Origin: Streptomyces sp. Go-475
Lineage (GTDB): Bacteria; Actinomycetota; Actinomycetes; Streptomycetales; Streptomycetaceae
NCBI RefSeq assembly: GCF_003330845.1
Contig: NZ_CP026121.1
Coordinates: 6,863,501-6,927,500 of the forward strand
Direction: 5' to 3'
DNA length: 64,000 bases
In this document: positions 34,464 to 44,323 of the stretch, piece by piece
How positions within the stretch are numbered: the first letter of the stretch is position 1
How the letters are laid out: every line of letters starts with the position of its first letter
Made by a program: the position numbers and the translations under genes
Notes under the pieces: generated by a model
Told to the model about the DNA's origin: nothing
Seen by the model: the letters and a program-made list of their open reading frames with translations, nothing else
Databases searched by the model: none

Positions 34464-34481
34464 TGTCTCGCCGGCGGGACA
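34464..34481. promoter_or_regulatory. Putative LmbU operator 2
   Basis: TGTCTCGCCGGCGGGACA, a palindrome with one mismatch, contains CGCCGGCG exactly. It shares TGTCTCGCYGGCGRGACA with 25347-25366. It sits in the 321-bp divergent space (34384-34704) between the methyltransferase and the large biosynthetic operon. On the minus strand a TTGACA at 34516-34511 places it near the methyltransferase transcription start. I see no other gene in this space. Confidence 0.55.
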
Positions 34482-34704
34482 AGCCCGGCATGCCGCTCCA
34501 TGCGTGATGGTGTCAAGTTGTAGCCTCCGCTGCCGGTTCGCGCTTAGATATGTCCGCTCTGCTGGAGCGATTTCATACCTCGAACACGGCGTGCAAATTT
34601 TCAGATGTGGATGGTGGCGGTTTCCCGTCGGGCACCCTTGACGGCAGTGCCGCGGTCGTGCTCCGGAGATGGAAGCAAGAACATGACAAATGGGGGGAGG
34701 CGCG

Positions 34705-36060
34705 ATGGACTGGCTGTTGTCGCAACTTCGGGGTCGATCTGACGCTGAGGCCATGGTCGGGCACGGCGGTAGTGTCACGTACGCCGAACTCGCGGAGCGG
34801 ACCGCCTGCTGGCTGGCCGAGCTGACCCGGCTCGGAGTAGCGGCAGGCGAGAGTGTGGCAGTCGTCGGGAACGCCTCACCGAACATGGTCGCGCTCTTCG
34901 TGGCACTCGCCGTCCGAGGCGCTGTCGTGGTCCCCCTCGCCCCCGCCGATCCGCCGAGGGAGCAGCGGGAGCGCCGGATCGCGGCTGCGCATGCGACCCG
35001 TGTCGTCGAGTTCAGCGGTCCTGATGAGTGGACGGTTCGGACCGTGGCGACACCGGACGCGCCAACGCCACGCCTGCTGGCCGAGCTCGCCGCCAGCGGA
35101 GAGGCTGGGCTGCTGCTGTTCTCCTCAGGCTCGACGGGCGAGAGCAAGGCTGTCCTGCTCTCGGTTCCGCGGTTGCTCGACGGCTTCCGTGCGTCGTCGC
35201 GCCCTCGGCGGACGCTGCAGTTCATGGCGCTCGACCACATCGGTGGAGTCAATACGTTGTTCCGCTCGCTCGTCGGGGGCGGCACGGTGGTCACCGAGCC
35301 GCGACGCACCCCTCGGCATGCGTGTGAGGCCATCCACCGTCATGGCGTGCAGGTTCTACCGACCACGCCGACCTTCCTCAACATGGTGTTGCTTTCCGGC
35401 GCTTACCGGCATTACGACCTGTCCTCGCTCGAGCTGATCACCTACGGCACGGAGCCCATGCGCGAGATCACCCTCGCGCACGCGGCCAGGGTGTTCCCTC
35501 ATGTGCAGTTCAAGCAGACCTACGGACTCACCGAGACCGGCATCCTGCCCACGCGATCGATCTCGTCGAACTCGTTGCGGATGGACGTCGGAGGGCGGGG
35601 ATTCCGGACGAAGGTGCGTGACGGGGTGCTCTGGATCAAATCGCCGAGCGCCATGCTCGGGTATCTCAACGCGCCCAGTCCGTTCGACGAGGAAGGGTGG
35701 CTCAACACCGGAGACGCGGTCGACGTGGCCGAGGACGGGACTCTCCGCGTCCTCGGGCGGCTGTCGACGCTGATCAATGTAGGGGGAGAGAAGGTGTCTC
35801 CGGCCGAGGTCGAGGATGTGCTGCTCCGGGCCGGCAATGTCGCCGACGTCATCGTGACCGGACGGTCGAACGCCGTCACCGGGCAGATCGTCACGGCCAC
35901 GGTCGAGCTGGTCGAGCCGGAGGAGAAGAGGGCACTGAACCGACGGCTGCGCCAGTTCTGTGCCGAACACCTACCGCCTCACAAGGTTCCGGCCGTCATC
36001 ACCGTCTCGGACGCTCCGTTGCACGGCGAGCGGTTCAAGCGCATGGGGGGTGCCGTGTGA
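34705..36060 (+). CDS. AMP-dependent acyl ligase
   Basis: 451 residues, a compact ANL-family enzyme. P-loop FSSGSTGESK (about 140), YGLTETG (about 272), NTGD (about 333) and RLSTLINVGGEKVSP (about 352) are present. The C-terminal region ends HGERFKRMGG rather than the usual NGKxxR, so the A10 Lys is displaced or replaced by Glu. The ATG at 34705 has GGGGGGAGG upstream. Stop and SDR start overlap (GTGA), and a carrier protein follows, so it most likely activates a carboxylic acid and loads it on the ACP at 36850 as the starter unit. Substrate unknown. Confidence 0.85.
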   Translation: MDWLLSQLRGRSDAEAMVGHGGSVTYAELAERTACWLAELTRLGVAAGESVAVVGNASPNMVALFVALAVRGAVVVPLAPADPPREQRERRIAAAHATRVVEFSGPDEWTVRTVATPDAPTPRLLAELAASGEAGLLLFSSGSTGESKAVLLSVPRLLDGFRASSRPRRTLQFMALDHIGGVNTLFRSLVGGGTVVTEPRRTPRHACEAIHRHGVQVLPTTPTFLNMVLLSGAYRHYDLSSLELITYGTEPMREITLAHAARVFPHVQFKQTYGLTETGILPTRSISSNSLRMDVGGRGFRTKVRDGVLWIKSPSAMLGYLNAPSPFDEEGWLNTGDAVDVAEDGTLRVLGRLSTLINVGGEKVSPAEVEDVLLRAGNVADVIVTGRSNAVTGQIVTATVELVEPEEKRALNRRLRQFCAEHLPPHKVPAVITVSDAPLHGERFKRMGGAV

Positions 36061-36803
36061 ACCGCGCCGTGGATCAGCGTCCGGTGGCGGTCGTCAGCGG
36101 AGGCAGCCGAGGTCTGGGACTGGCTCTGGTGGCCGACTTCCTGGAGCGCGGTTACCGCGTGGAGACCTTCAGCCGGACCGAGTCCGCCGAACTCACCGCG
36201 CTTCGTGAAGCGACCGCTCCCGACACGCTGTTCTGGTCCTCGGTCGACGGAACGAACGCCGAGGCGGTCGAAGAGTTCGCCCGTGCAGCCGTGCGTCGCC
36301 ACCGGCGCGTCGACGTGCTGGTGAACAACGCGGCGACCGGGCTCGAGGGCCTGCTGACCCTGACCGCCCCTGCGGCCATCGACACGGCACTGCAGACCAA
36401 CGTGACACTGCCGGTTCTGCTCACCCGGGCCTGTCTCAAGCCCATGCTGGCCCGCCGGACCGGTGTGGTGATCAATCTGTCCTCCATCAACGCGTTGCGC
36501 GGACAGACCGGCGTCGCCGTGTACGGGGCGGCGAAAGCGGCACTCGACGGGCTTACTCGAGGTCTTGCCCGTGAAGTCGGCCCTGCCGGGGTCCGGGTGA
36601 TCAGTGTCGCTCCCGGATATTTCGACAGCGAGATGACCGCGGGCATCAGCGAGGCCCAACGCCGCCGCATCGAGCGCCGGACACCGTTGGGCCGACTCGG
36701 GTCCATTGAGGACGTGCTCGGCGTGATCAGGTTTCTCACCTCGCCCGGGGCGAGTTTCATCACCGGCCAGACCATCACCGTCGACGGTGGCTACACCTGC
36801 TGA
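36057..36803 (+). CDS. Short-chain dehydrogenase/reductase (FabG-like)
   Basis: 248 residues. Cofactor motif VVSGGSRGLG at residue 13, NNAA, and the Ser-Tyr-Lys triad in NLSSINALRGQTGVAVYGAAK. The C-terminal GQTITVDGGYTC is typical of FabG-like SDRs. GTG start at 36057 overlaps the ligase stop. Sitting between the ligase and the ACP, it probably reduces or oxidises a beta-position of the starter while it is carrier-bound, or acts as a trans ketoreductase for the PKS 44316-48380, whose own KR looks dead. Both are inference. Confidence 0.87.
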   Translation: MNRAVDQRPVAVVSGGSRGLGLALVADFLERGYRVETFSRTESAELTALREATAPDTLFWSSVDGTNAEAVEEFARAAVRRHRRVDVLVNNAATGLEGLLTLTAPAAIDTALQTNVTLPVLLTRACLKPMLARRTGVVINLSSINALRGQTGVAVYGAAKAALDGLTRGLAREVGPAGVRVISVAPGYFDSEMTAGISEAQRRRIERRTPLGRLGSIEDVLGVIRFLTSPGASFITGQTITVDGGYTC

Positions 36804-36849
36804 ACCCTGCTACTGGCCGGGTGGTGCACAGGAACGGAGTGAGATTTCG

Positions 36850-37125
36850 ATGAACAAGCGGGACACGGTCAAGGCCGCACTGCTCGAGATCGTGAACGAG
36901 GTGGCCGGCCCGGTCGAGCACCTGGACGAGGACCAGCTCCTCGTCGATCAGCTCGGTCTGGAATCGCTGCACCTCGCGCGGCTCGTCGCCGTACTGGAGA
37001 TGGAGCTGGACACCGACCCGTTCTCCGACACATTGCCCATCACCAGTGTGCGCACGGTCGGTGACCTGCTGCAGGCGTACGACCCGGTCGTCCTGCCTCG
37101 CCTCGGTGCCGGCGAGCCGTCATGA
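36850..37125 (+). CDS. Discrete acyl carrier protein
   Basis: 91 residues; attachment site QLGLESLHLARL, Ser at about residue 39, with Glu instead of the usual Asp before it. Acidic helix II (VLEMELDTD) suits an ACP rather than a PCP. ATG at 36850, stop overlaps the PKS start (ATGA). It likely receives the acyl group from the AMP ligase and presents it to the first KS. Confidence 0.87.
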   Translation: MNKRDTVKAALLEIVNEVAGPVEHLDEDQLLVDQLGLESLHLARLVAVLEMELDTDPFSDTLPITSVRTVGDLLQAYDPVVLPRLGAGEPS

Positions 37126-40100
37126 CACAGCACGGACCGGACGGGCAACCGATCGCCATCGTGGGCATGGCCGCCCGCTTCCCCGGAGCCACGGACGTGG
37201 ACCAGTTCTGGGACGCGATCGTGGCCGGACGCGAGGCGATACGCGACCTCGGTGACGAGGAGTTGCTCCGCGGTGGTGCGAACCCGGAGTGGCTGAAGAA
37301 CCCTGATTACGTGAAGGCGACCGCCTCGATCGACGACGTCGACCTCTTCGACGCGGCCTTCTTCGACATCTCCGGCCGCGAGGCCGCCGTCATGGACCCC
37401 CAGCAGCGGATCTTCCTGGAGACCTGCTGGCATGCTCTCGAGAACGCGGGTCTGCGCACATCGGCCGGGACCGGGACGCCGGTCGGTGTCTTCGCCGGCA
37501 ACGGCGGTGTTCTCACCAGTTACCTTCCCGAGGTATTGAACAACGCCGGGCCACTGGAAGATCCCACGGCCTCCCTCGAGCAGCTCGGGACCGACAAGGA
37601 TTTTCTCGCCACCCGGGTGTCGTACAAGTTCCATCTGACCGGGCCCAGTCTGACGGTGCAGACCGCTTGCTCCACTTCGCTGGTCGCGGTGCACCTCGCC
37701 GTCCAGAGCCTGTTGCGCGGCGAGTGCGACGCCGCACTGGCCGGCGGCGTGAACATCAGGCTCCCCCAGGCCGCCGGGTACTGGCACCGCCGGGGCGGCA
37801 TCCTGTCGCCGGACGGGCGCTGCCGCCCGTTCGACGTCAGTTCGCAGGGGACGATCTTCGGCAGCGGCGTGGGCGCCGTCGTCCTCAAACCCCTGGCCGA
37901 CGCGCTGCGAGACGGTGACACCGTCTACGCCACCATCCTCGGAACCGCTGTCAACAACGACGGTGGCGGCAAGTCGAGCTACGGCGCCGCGAGCCTGTCC
38001 GGCCAGCTGGCCGCGATGCGTCAGGCGCTCCAGGTATCCGGAGTCGATCCCGCCACGATCGGCTACGTCGAGGCGCACGGAACCGGGGTACCGCTCGGTG
38101 ATCCCACCGAGATCGGCGCGCTCAAGCAGATCTTCGGACGAGCCGACCCCTGCGCCATCGGGTCGGTGAAGGCGCTGATCGGGCACATGGAGGCGGCGTC
38201 GGGCATAGCAGGCCTGATCAAGGCTGCTCTGTCCCTGCATCGGGGACAGATCCCGCCCAGCCCGTATTTCACGGCACCGAGTCCTCGCCTGAAGCTGGAC
38301 GACACGGGCTTGTTCGTCAACACGGCGCCGCTGCCCTGGCCCGGATCTCCCCGCCGGGCCGCGGTCAACTCCCTCGGCATCGGCGGCACCAATGCCTTCG
38401 CCGTGCTGGAACAGGCACCGGAACTCACGCGGCCGGACCGGCGTCCGGGGTACGAGCTCGTCACGATCAGTGCCAAGACCGCGGACGCGTTGCGGGAACT
38501 GGCGGACCGGTGGGCGAACCGCCTGCGCGAGCCGGACGCGGTCCTGAGAGATCTGGCCTACACCAGTCAGGTCGGTCGCCGCGCGCTGCGACACCGGCTC
38601 AGCGTCATCGCCGACACCGGCAACGCGGCAGCCGAGCGCGTCGAAGCGTGGCTGAGGGAGGGGACCGGGGCAGCGGACGAGGGGGAGTCCGCGCGGGCCA
38701 AGCCGAGGGTCGGGTTCCTCTTTCCCGGTCAGAGCTCCGAGTACGCCGGGATGGCCGTCGAACTCCACCGTGCGCATCCGCTGTTCCGCGCCGCACTGGA
38801 CCGGCACGCGGAAACCTTCCGCCGCCTCACCGGAGTCGGCCCCCTCGAGGTGTTCGCCGACCCTACGGCGCAGCTGCGGGCGGAACTGCTTCAGCCGGCG
38901 GTTTTCCTCCTGCAAGTCACGCTGGCGGAATTCTGGGCCTCGTGTGGGGTGCGGCCGGACGCAGTGGTCGGTCACAGCCTCGGCGAGTACGCGGCCGCCT
39001 GCGTGGCCGGCGTGTTCAGCGTGGAAGAGGGACTGGAGCTGGTCTGCGCGCGCGGCCGTGCCTTCGCGGCTGTTCCTGGCAGCGGCCGGATGGTCGCCGT
39101 CGGCTGCACCGACGGGGCCGAGCTGGAACGGCTGGTCAGGGCCAAGGGCGGTTCGGCGGCGATCGCCGCGTACAACGCGCCGGAACGGTTCACGGTCTCC
39201 GGATCGGACACCGAGACAGGCGAGTTGGAAGGCGAGTTCCGACAGCGGGGCTGGGTCACCGTCCCTCTGGAGACGACGCACGCCTTCCACTCACCGTTGG
39301 TCGCTCCGGCTGTCCCCGCACTCGTCCAGGCCGCAGGCCGGATCACCCATCGGCAGCCCGTCCTGCCGATGGCACTGAACCTCACCGGCACATGGGCGGG
39401 CCGTGCGGAGATCGGTGCGGAGTACTGGGGACGGCAGCTCACTTCACCGGTCAGGTTCACGCCCGGCATCCGCGAACTCCTCAGCGGGGGATGCACGGTC
39501 TTCCTCGAAATCGGCCCAGGCCGGACGCTTACCACCGCCGGCCGTACTCAGTCCGACGGTGATGTGGTCTGGCTGCCCGGGCTTGAGCCCAGGACCCCGG
39601 ATCCCGTCACGGTGCTCGCCCGCCTGGCGCGTTTGGACAGGGCAGGAATACCGGTCGACTGGGCGGAGTACTACGCGCCCCTGCAAGCGGTCAGGGCTTC
39701 CGCTCCTCTCTATCCCTTCGCACGGGCCCGGCACTGGACCGCACCGGCGCCTTCCGGCGCAGAGCCGCCCGCGCGACCGGCCGGAGACCTGCCCGAGCTG
39801 AACCGACTCGCGCTGCCGCAGTCCACGCAGCGGCGCTACGAGACCACAGTGGCCGCGAGGGCTCCGCGTGCGCTCGCCGATCACGAGATCTCTGGCCGCC
39901 TCGTCGTGCCCGGGGCATACCACACCGCCTGCCTGATGGAGGCCGTGGCCGCCGACTCCGCTGCGGTTGTCGAGGATCTGGTCTTCCCGCGAGCGCTGGA
40001 GGTCGACGAGGCGCGACACCGGCTCCAGCTCGTGCTCACTCCGGCCGGGGACCACAGGTTTGTCGCACAGTCGCTCAGTCTGGCGCATGCGGACGATCCA

Positions 40101-42476
40101 CTGGCCGACGAGTCCTGGCAGGTGCACGCGGAGGGACGGATCCAGCGCACTGACGCCCCCGCGCAGCCACTGGAGCCGTCTGTCTACCGCGCAGGCCGGC
40201 CGGTTTCCCCGGCTGATCTCTACCCGCTGTTCGAGGCGGCGGGCTTCCGGTTCGGCCCGGCGTTCCAGTGGATCGAAGAGCTGCGGCTGGACGGCGAGGA
40301 CAGCTCCGGCGACCTCAGCCTCGCGGCAGACTCGCCTCGGGAGCGCACCATGGCACTGCTCGACTCCTGCGTTCAGCTGGCCATCGCGGCACGGATCGTC
40401 CGTGCTGCCCCCGAGGACGGCGTGCTGCTGCCGTTCCGGATCGAGCGGGCCGTGTTCCACCCGTCCCGCAACGCTGCGGAATCAGGAGTCGCGCGCATCC
40501 GGCACCGCGAGGCCGATGCCTCGGGAGCACTTGCCGATGTATCCCTGACCGACCACGAGGGCAACCCGCTGCTCGAGCTGTTCGGCCTCCAGCTGAGAGC
40601 GGTCTCCTTCCGTTCGCCCGAGGCCGAGATCCACACGGACCAATGGGAGTTGGCCGAGGCGGCCGGTGACACGTCGCCCACCCCCGGAACCTGGATCGTG
40701 CTCGCCGACCTTCAGGGGCACTGGCGTCCCGCGGTCACCGCACTGGAGGCAAGCGGCAACCGGTGTGTGATCGCCGAGATGGGCACGGCCTTCACCCGCC
40801 TCGGCGATCACCGATACGCGCTGGACCCCGCCGACGCGGAACACCTGGCGCAACTGTTCCGCGACACCGGGCCGGCGAGCGTACTGCACTGCCTCGGCCT
40901 GGACGCACAGCAGACACGGACCGCCTGTGGCAGCGTGCCCGCACTCGTGCAGGCCACCGAGCGCGCGGACTGGACGCCCGATTCCGTAGTACTGCTGACC
41001 CGCGGAGCGGTGGCCGTGCACGAGCCCGGGGAGGTCAGCGACCCTTACGGGGCGATGCTGTGGGGCCTTGGCCGGAGCGCGGCGATCGAAGCACCTCAGC
41101 TGAACCTGCGGTTGCTCGACGCGGACCCACGCGACCTCACCGGCGCGCCGAATGTCCCGCCCGCATGGCCCGGCGCTGAAGCCGCGATCCGCGACGGACG
41201 GCTCTACCGGCCCACGCTGCACCGCGAGTCGGCGCTGCCGACACGCCCTGGCCGGCTCGCCGCCCACGGGTGCTACCTGATCACTGGGGGGACCGGAGCG
41301 CTCGGTCTGCGTACCGCCGCGTGGCTGGCCGGGCGCGGGGTGCGTCACATCGTGCTCGCATCGCGGCGTGCACATGAGGTACAGATCGAGCAACAGATCC
41401 GCGAGCTGGAGCAGTCAGGGGCGAAGATCACCCTGGCCGGCCTGGATGTCACGGACGAGGCCGCGGTCAACCAGCTCGTCGAGCGTGTGCACCGGGAGCC
41501 GGGCGGCCTCACGGGGATCGTCCACGCGGCCGGTGTGCTCGATGACGCGGTGCTGTCGCAGCTGAGCTGGGACCGCTTCCGGTCGGTAGTGGACCCGAAG
41601 GTCGCCGGTGGTTGGCACCTGCACCGCGCCACTCTGGATCTCGACCTTGAGCACTTCATCCTCTTCTCCTCCACGGCTGCTCTGCTCGGTGCGCCTGGGC
41701 AGGCCCATTACGCGGCTGCCAACGCTTTCCTCGACGGACTCGCCCACTACCGGCGCGGGTTGGGACTCCCCGCCCTCAGTGTCGGCTGGGGGCCGTGGCA
41801 GGCGGGTATGGCGGCGCAACTGAGTGAGCGCCTGCAGACCCGGCTCGTGGAAGGCGGGTTCACCCCGCTGGAAGCCGATCCGGCGTTCGCCGCACTCGAC
41901 CGGCTCCTGGCCGGCCCCGGTGGTCACTACGGTGTCTTCTCCGTGGACTGGTCCCGCTACCTGAACCGGTTTCCCACCGGGCGAGCAGTCGTCATGGGCG
42001 AGGGAATGCCTGCCGGGGACGGGGCAGAGGCGGGCAGGCGGCTGCGGCGGGACTGGCTCGGCGCCACACCGGAACGACGCCGAGAGCTGGTGCTCGCATA
42101 CCTACGCTCCACGCTGGCTGCGCGACTCGGCATGTCCGAGGCCGCCGTCGACGAGGACCTCCTGCTCCACCAAGCCGGGCTCGATTCGCTGGTGGCGGTC
42201 GAAGTACGCGGCCAGATCTTCCGCGACCTGGACGTCGACCTGCCGCTCACAGGTCTCCTCCAAGGCAAGGCCCTGCGCCTGCTCGTCGATGAGCTGGCGG
42301 AACGCCTGACGCTCGACGCCCCGGTCCAAGCTGCCGTGCCCACTGCCGTGCCGACCGTCGTGGAGCCCTTCTCACCAGAGGAGGCGGAACGCCTCCTGGC
42401 CAACCTCGACTCGCTGACTGAGGACCAGATCCAGGCACTGCTGCCCTGGCTGGCCGATCAGGACGGACCCTCATGA
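37122..42476 (+). CDS. Type I PKS, complete KS-AT-DH-KR-ACP module
   Basis: 1784 residues. KS: TACSTS (Cys about 183), EAHGTG (about 317), LIGH (about 353), all intact. AT: GHSLGE (about 616) and HAFHS (about 720), the malonyl-CoA signature. DH: HEISGRLVVP (about 920) and DSCVQ (about 1081), both catalytic residues present. KR: GGTGALG (about 1386), HAAGVLDD (LDD of B-type KRs), and Ser/Tyr/Asn in SSTAALL-HYAAAN (about 1516-1534). ACP: LDSLVAVE (about 1687). No ER, so the product should be an alpha,beta-unsaturated acyl chain. This is the only intact AT in the cluster and may also supply malonyl units in trans. Confidence 0.94.
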   Translation: MTQHGPDGQPIAIVGMAARFPGATDVDQFWDAIVAGREAIRDLGDEELLRGGANPEWLKNPDYVKATASIDDVDLFDAAFFDISGREAAVMDPQQRIFLETCWHALENAGLRTSAGTGTPVGVFAGNGGVLTSYLPEVLNNAGPLEDPTASLEQLGTDKDFLATRVSYKFHLTGPSLTVQTACSTSLVAVHLAVQSLLRGECDAALAGGVNIRLPQAAGYWHRRGGILSPDGRCRPFDVSSQGTIFGSGVGAVVLKPLADALRDGDTVYATILGTAVNNDGGGKSSYGAASLSGQLAAMRQALQVSGVDPATIGYVEAHGTGVPLGDPTEIGALKQIFGRADPCAIGSVKALIGHMEAASGIAGLIKAALSLHRGQIPPSPYFTAPSPRLKLDDTGLFVNTAPLPWPGSPRRAAVNSLGIGGTNAFAVLEQAPELTRPDRRPGYELVTISAKTADALRELADRWANRLREPDAVLRDLAYTSQVGRRALRHRLSVIADTGNAAAERVEAWLREGTGAADEGESARAKPRVGFLFPGQSSEYAGMAVELHRAHPLFRAALDRHAETFRRLTGVGPLEVFADPTAQLRAELLQPAVFLLQVTLAEFWASCGVRPDAVVGHSLGEYAAACVAGVFSVEEGLELVCARGRAFAAVPGSGRMVAVGCTDGAELERLVRAKGGSAAIAAYNAPERFTVSGSDTETGELEGEFRQRGWVTVPLETTHAFHSPLVAPAVPALVQAAGRITHRQPVLPMALNLTGTWAGRAEIGAEYWGRQLTSPVRFTPGIRELLSGGCTVFLEIGPGRTLTTAGRTQSDGDVVWLPGLEPRTPDPVTVLARLARLDRAGIPVDWAEYYAPLQAVRASAPLYPFARARHWTAPAPSGAEPPARPAGDLPELNRLALPQSTQRRYETTVAARAPRALADHEISGRLVVPGAYHTACLMEAVAADSAAVVEDLVFPRALEVDEARHRLQLVLTPAGDHRFVAQSLSLAHADDPLADESWQVHAEGRIQRTDAPAQPLEPSVYRAGRPVSPADLYPLFEAAGFRFGPAFQWIEELRLDGEDSSGDLSLAADSPRERTMALLDSCVQLAIAARIVRAAPEDGVLLPFRIERAVFHPSRNAAESGVARIRHREADASGALADVSLTDHEGNPLLELFGLQLRAVSFRSPEAEIHTDQWELAEAAGDTSPTPGTWIVLADLQGHWRPAVTALEASGNRCVIAEMGTAFTRLGDHRYALDPADAEHLAQLFRDTGPASVLHCLGLDAQQTRTACGSVPALVQATERADWTPDSVVLLTRGAVAVHEPGEVSDPYGAMLWGLGRSAAIEAPQLNLRLLDADPRDLTGAPNVPPAWPGAEAAIRDGRLYRPTLHRESALPTRPGRLAAHGCYLITGGTGALGLRTAAWLAGRGVRHIVLASRRAHEVQIEQQIRELEQSGAKITLAGLDVTDEAAVNQLVERVHREPGGLTGIVHAAGVLDDAVLSQLSWDRFRSVVDPKVAGGWHLHRATLDLDLEHFILFSSTAALLGAPGQAHYAAANAFLDGLAHYRRGLGLPALSVGWGPWQAGMAAQLSERLQTRLVEGGFTPLEADPAFAALDRLLAGPGGHYGVFSVDWSRYLNRFPTGRAVVMGEGMPAGDGAEAGRRLRRDWLGATPERRRELVLAYLRSTLAARLGMSEAAVDEDLLLHQAGLDSLVAVEVRGQIFRDLDVDLPLTGLLQGKALRLLVDELAERLTLDAPVQAAVPTAVPTVVEPFSPEEAERLLANLDSLTEDQIQALLPWLADQDGPS

Positions 42477-44323
42477 CCGACGACATCCAGAACTGGGGCA
42501 TACGGAAGAGGCTGGAGGCAACACTCCGGTCGCGCGCCAGTCAGGCGCGGACCGAATATCCTCTCTCGTACGCCCAGCGCCCGCTTGTGCTGCTGCATCG
42601 GATGAATCCGGACAGCGCGTCCTACAACGTCGGGTTCACCGCCCGGTTCACCGGCGGATTCGACTCCGCCACGTTCGGCAGCGCGGTCGCGTCCCTGGTC
42701 GGGCGGCACGCGGCCCTGCGCACCACCTTCAGCGGCACCGACCTCCAGACAGTGCACGGTTGGCTCGAACCCGATGTCGCCGAACTGGACGCCCGCCAGT
42801 GGAACCAGCGGCAGATCGAGGACGCGATACGCCGTGCCTATCTCGCTCCGTTCGACCTGTCGGCCGGACCACTGGTCCGGGTGCGGACGTATGCGGTGGC
42901 ACCAGGAGAGGCCGTGGTGCTGCTGGCTGTGCACCATGTGGTGTGCGACTTCTGGTCACTCGGCGTCATGGTGGCGGAACTCGAGCAGCTCTACCTGGCG
43001 GAGGCGGAACGGAGGCCCTCCCAACTGCCCGGAGGCAATGTCCCCTACAGCGATTTCGTCGCCTCTCAGCAGGAGCTGATCCAAGGGGAGAAGGGCAGCA
43101 GAGCGCGTGCCTATTGGCATGCTCAGCTCGCCGGCCGGCTCGAGCCGGCCGAATGGCCCCCCTGCGCACTCGGCCCGGATACCGACGGGGGCGGATCGAT
43201 CGTGTTCCCCATCGCGCCAGAGCTCGTCGACGGGGTGCGCGCGCTGGCCAAGGAGGAAGAGGCCACACCTTACGGCGTCTTGCTGACCGTCTTTCAGGTC
43301 CTCATCGGCCGCTACACCGGGCGGCACGACGTCCTGGTGGGGTCTCCCTTCGCCGGCCGGACCAGTCCGGCGATGGCCGAGTGCGTCGGCAACTTCGTCA
43401 ACCCCGTCGTGCTGCGCGCCGATCTGAGCGACGCGGTGGCGTTCCGGGAGCAGCTGGACCGTACTCGCCGTACCGTCATCGACGCGCTCGAGCACCAGGA
43501 CTACCCGTTCGAGTTGCTTGTCGGCGAGCTGGCGCCGCGTCGGGTGGACGACCGTAACCCGATCTTCCAGACGATGTTCAGCTACCAGAAACCCAGCCGG
43601 TACCCGGCGCTGGCCGGTCTCTACGTGGCTGACGACGGCGCGGCCCCCGTCGGCTGGGCGGGGCTGACCGCGGTGCCGTTCCGGCTGGACCAGCAGGACG
43701 ACCAGCTCGAGCTCGTACTCGAGGTCGTGCACGACGGCGACCGGCTCGTCGGGCTGCTCAAGTACCGCAAGTCCGTCTTCTCGGCTCAGGCGGCTCGTCA
43801 GGTAGCCGAGAACTATCTGGCACTGCTGCGAGCCGCGCTGGCAGACCCTGGCCGCAGTGTGGCGGAACTCCCGATGGCGTCCGACGTCACCCCCGGCACC
43901 AGCCGGCGCACGGCCACGGTCCGTGAGTCCGCCGGCGCGGCCCCTGGGAGCGGCACCGCGCTGCGGGGTATCGAGCAGCGGATCACGGCCATCTGGCGGC
44001 AGGTGCTCGGGCGCGAGCGGATCGGGCGGGACGACAACTTCTTCGACCTCGGTGGCAACTCCATGCTGCTGGTGCAGGTGCACGAGATGCTCGCCGACGA
44101 AACCGCGGGCACTCCGCTGAAGATCAACGAATTGTTCCGCTACCCGACCGTGGCCAGTCTGGCCCGACGCCTCGGCCGGACCGCCGCTGGGGCCGGTCCG
44201 GCCCCTGACCGAGGCCGGGCGTCGAGCAGGCGGGCACAGCTGGCGGGCGGAACGGCCCGCAGCGCACGCCTGCGCGCACGAGAACGTCGCCAGCTGGACA
44301 CCGACAGGGGCAACGATGACTGA
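42473..44323 (+). CDS. NRPS condensation-carrier didomain (C-PCP), no adenylation domain
   Basis: 616 residues. The C domain (about 20-450) has an intact HHVVCDFW active site (about 151-158). It is followed by a PCP with DLGGNSMLLV (Ser about 530) and an Arg/Ala-rich tail. The A domain that would load the PCP is absent, so the amino acid must be activated elsewhere; the only full A domain in the window is the glycine-type one at 27908-32245. ATGA overlap with the PKS before, 8-bp overlap with the PKS after. It likely forms an amide between the enoyl chain and an amino acid. Confidence 0.9.
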   Translation: MTDDIQNWGIRKRLEATLRSRASQARTEYPLSYAQRPLVLLHRMNPDSASYNVGFTARFTGGFDSATFGSAVASLVGRHAALRTTFSGTDLQTVHGWLEPDVAELDARQWNQRQIEDAIRRAYLAPFDLSAGPLVRVRTYAVAPGEAVVLLAVHHVVCDFWSLGVMVAELEQLYLAEAERRPSQLPGGNVPYSDFVASQQELIQGEKGSRARAYWHAQLAGRLEPAEWPPCALGPDTDGGGSIVFPIAPELVDGVRALAKEEEATPYGVLLTVFQVLIGRYTGRHDVLVGSPFAGRTSPAMAECVGNFVNPVVLRADLSDAVAFREQLDRTRRTVIDALEHQDYPFELLVGELAPRRVDDRNPIFQTMFSYQKPSRYPALAGLYVADDGAAPVGWAGLTAVPFRLDQQDDQLELVLEVVHDGDRLVGLLKYRKSVFSAQAARQVAENYLALLRAALADPGRSVAELPMASDVTPGTSRRTATVRESAGAAPGSGTALRGIEQRITAIWRQVLGRERIGRDDNFFDLGGNSMLLVQVHEMLADETAGTPLKINELFRYPTVASLARRLGRTAAGAGPAPDRGRASSRRAQLAGGTARSARLRARERRQLDTDRGNDD

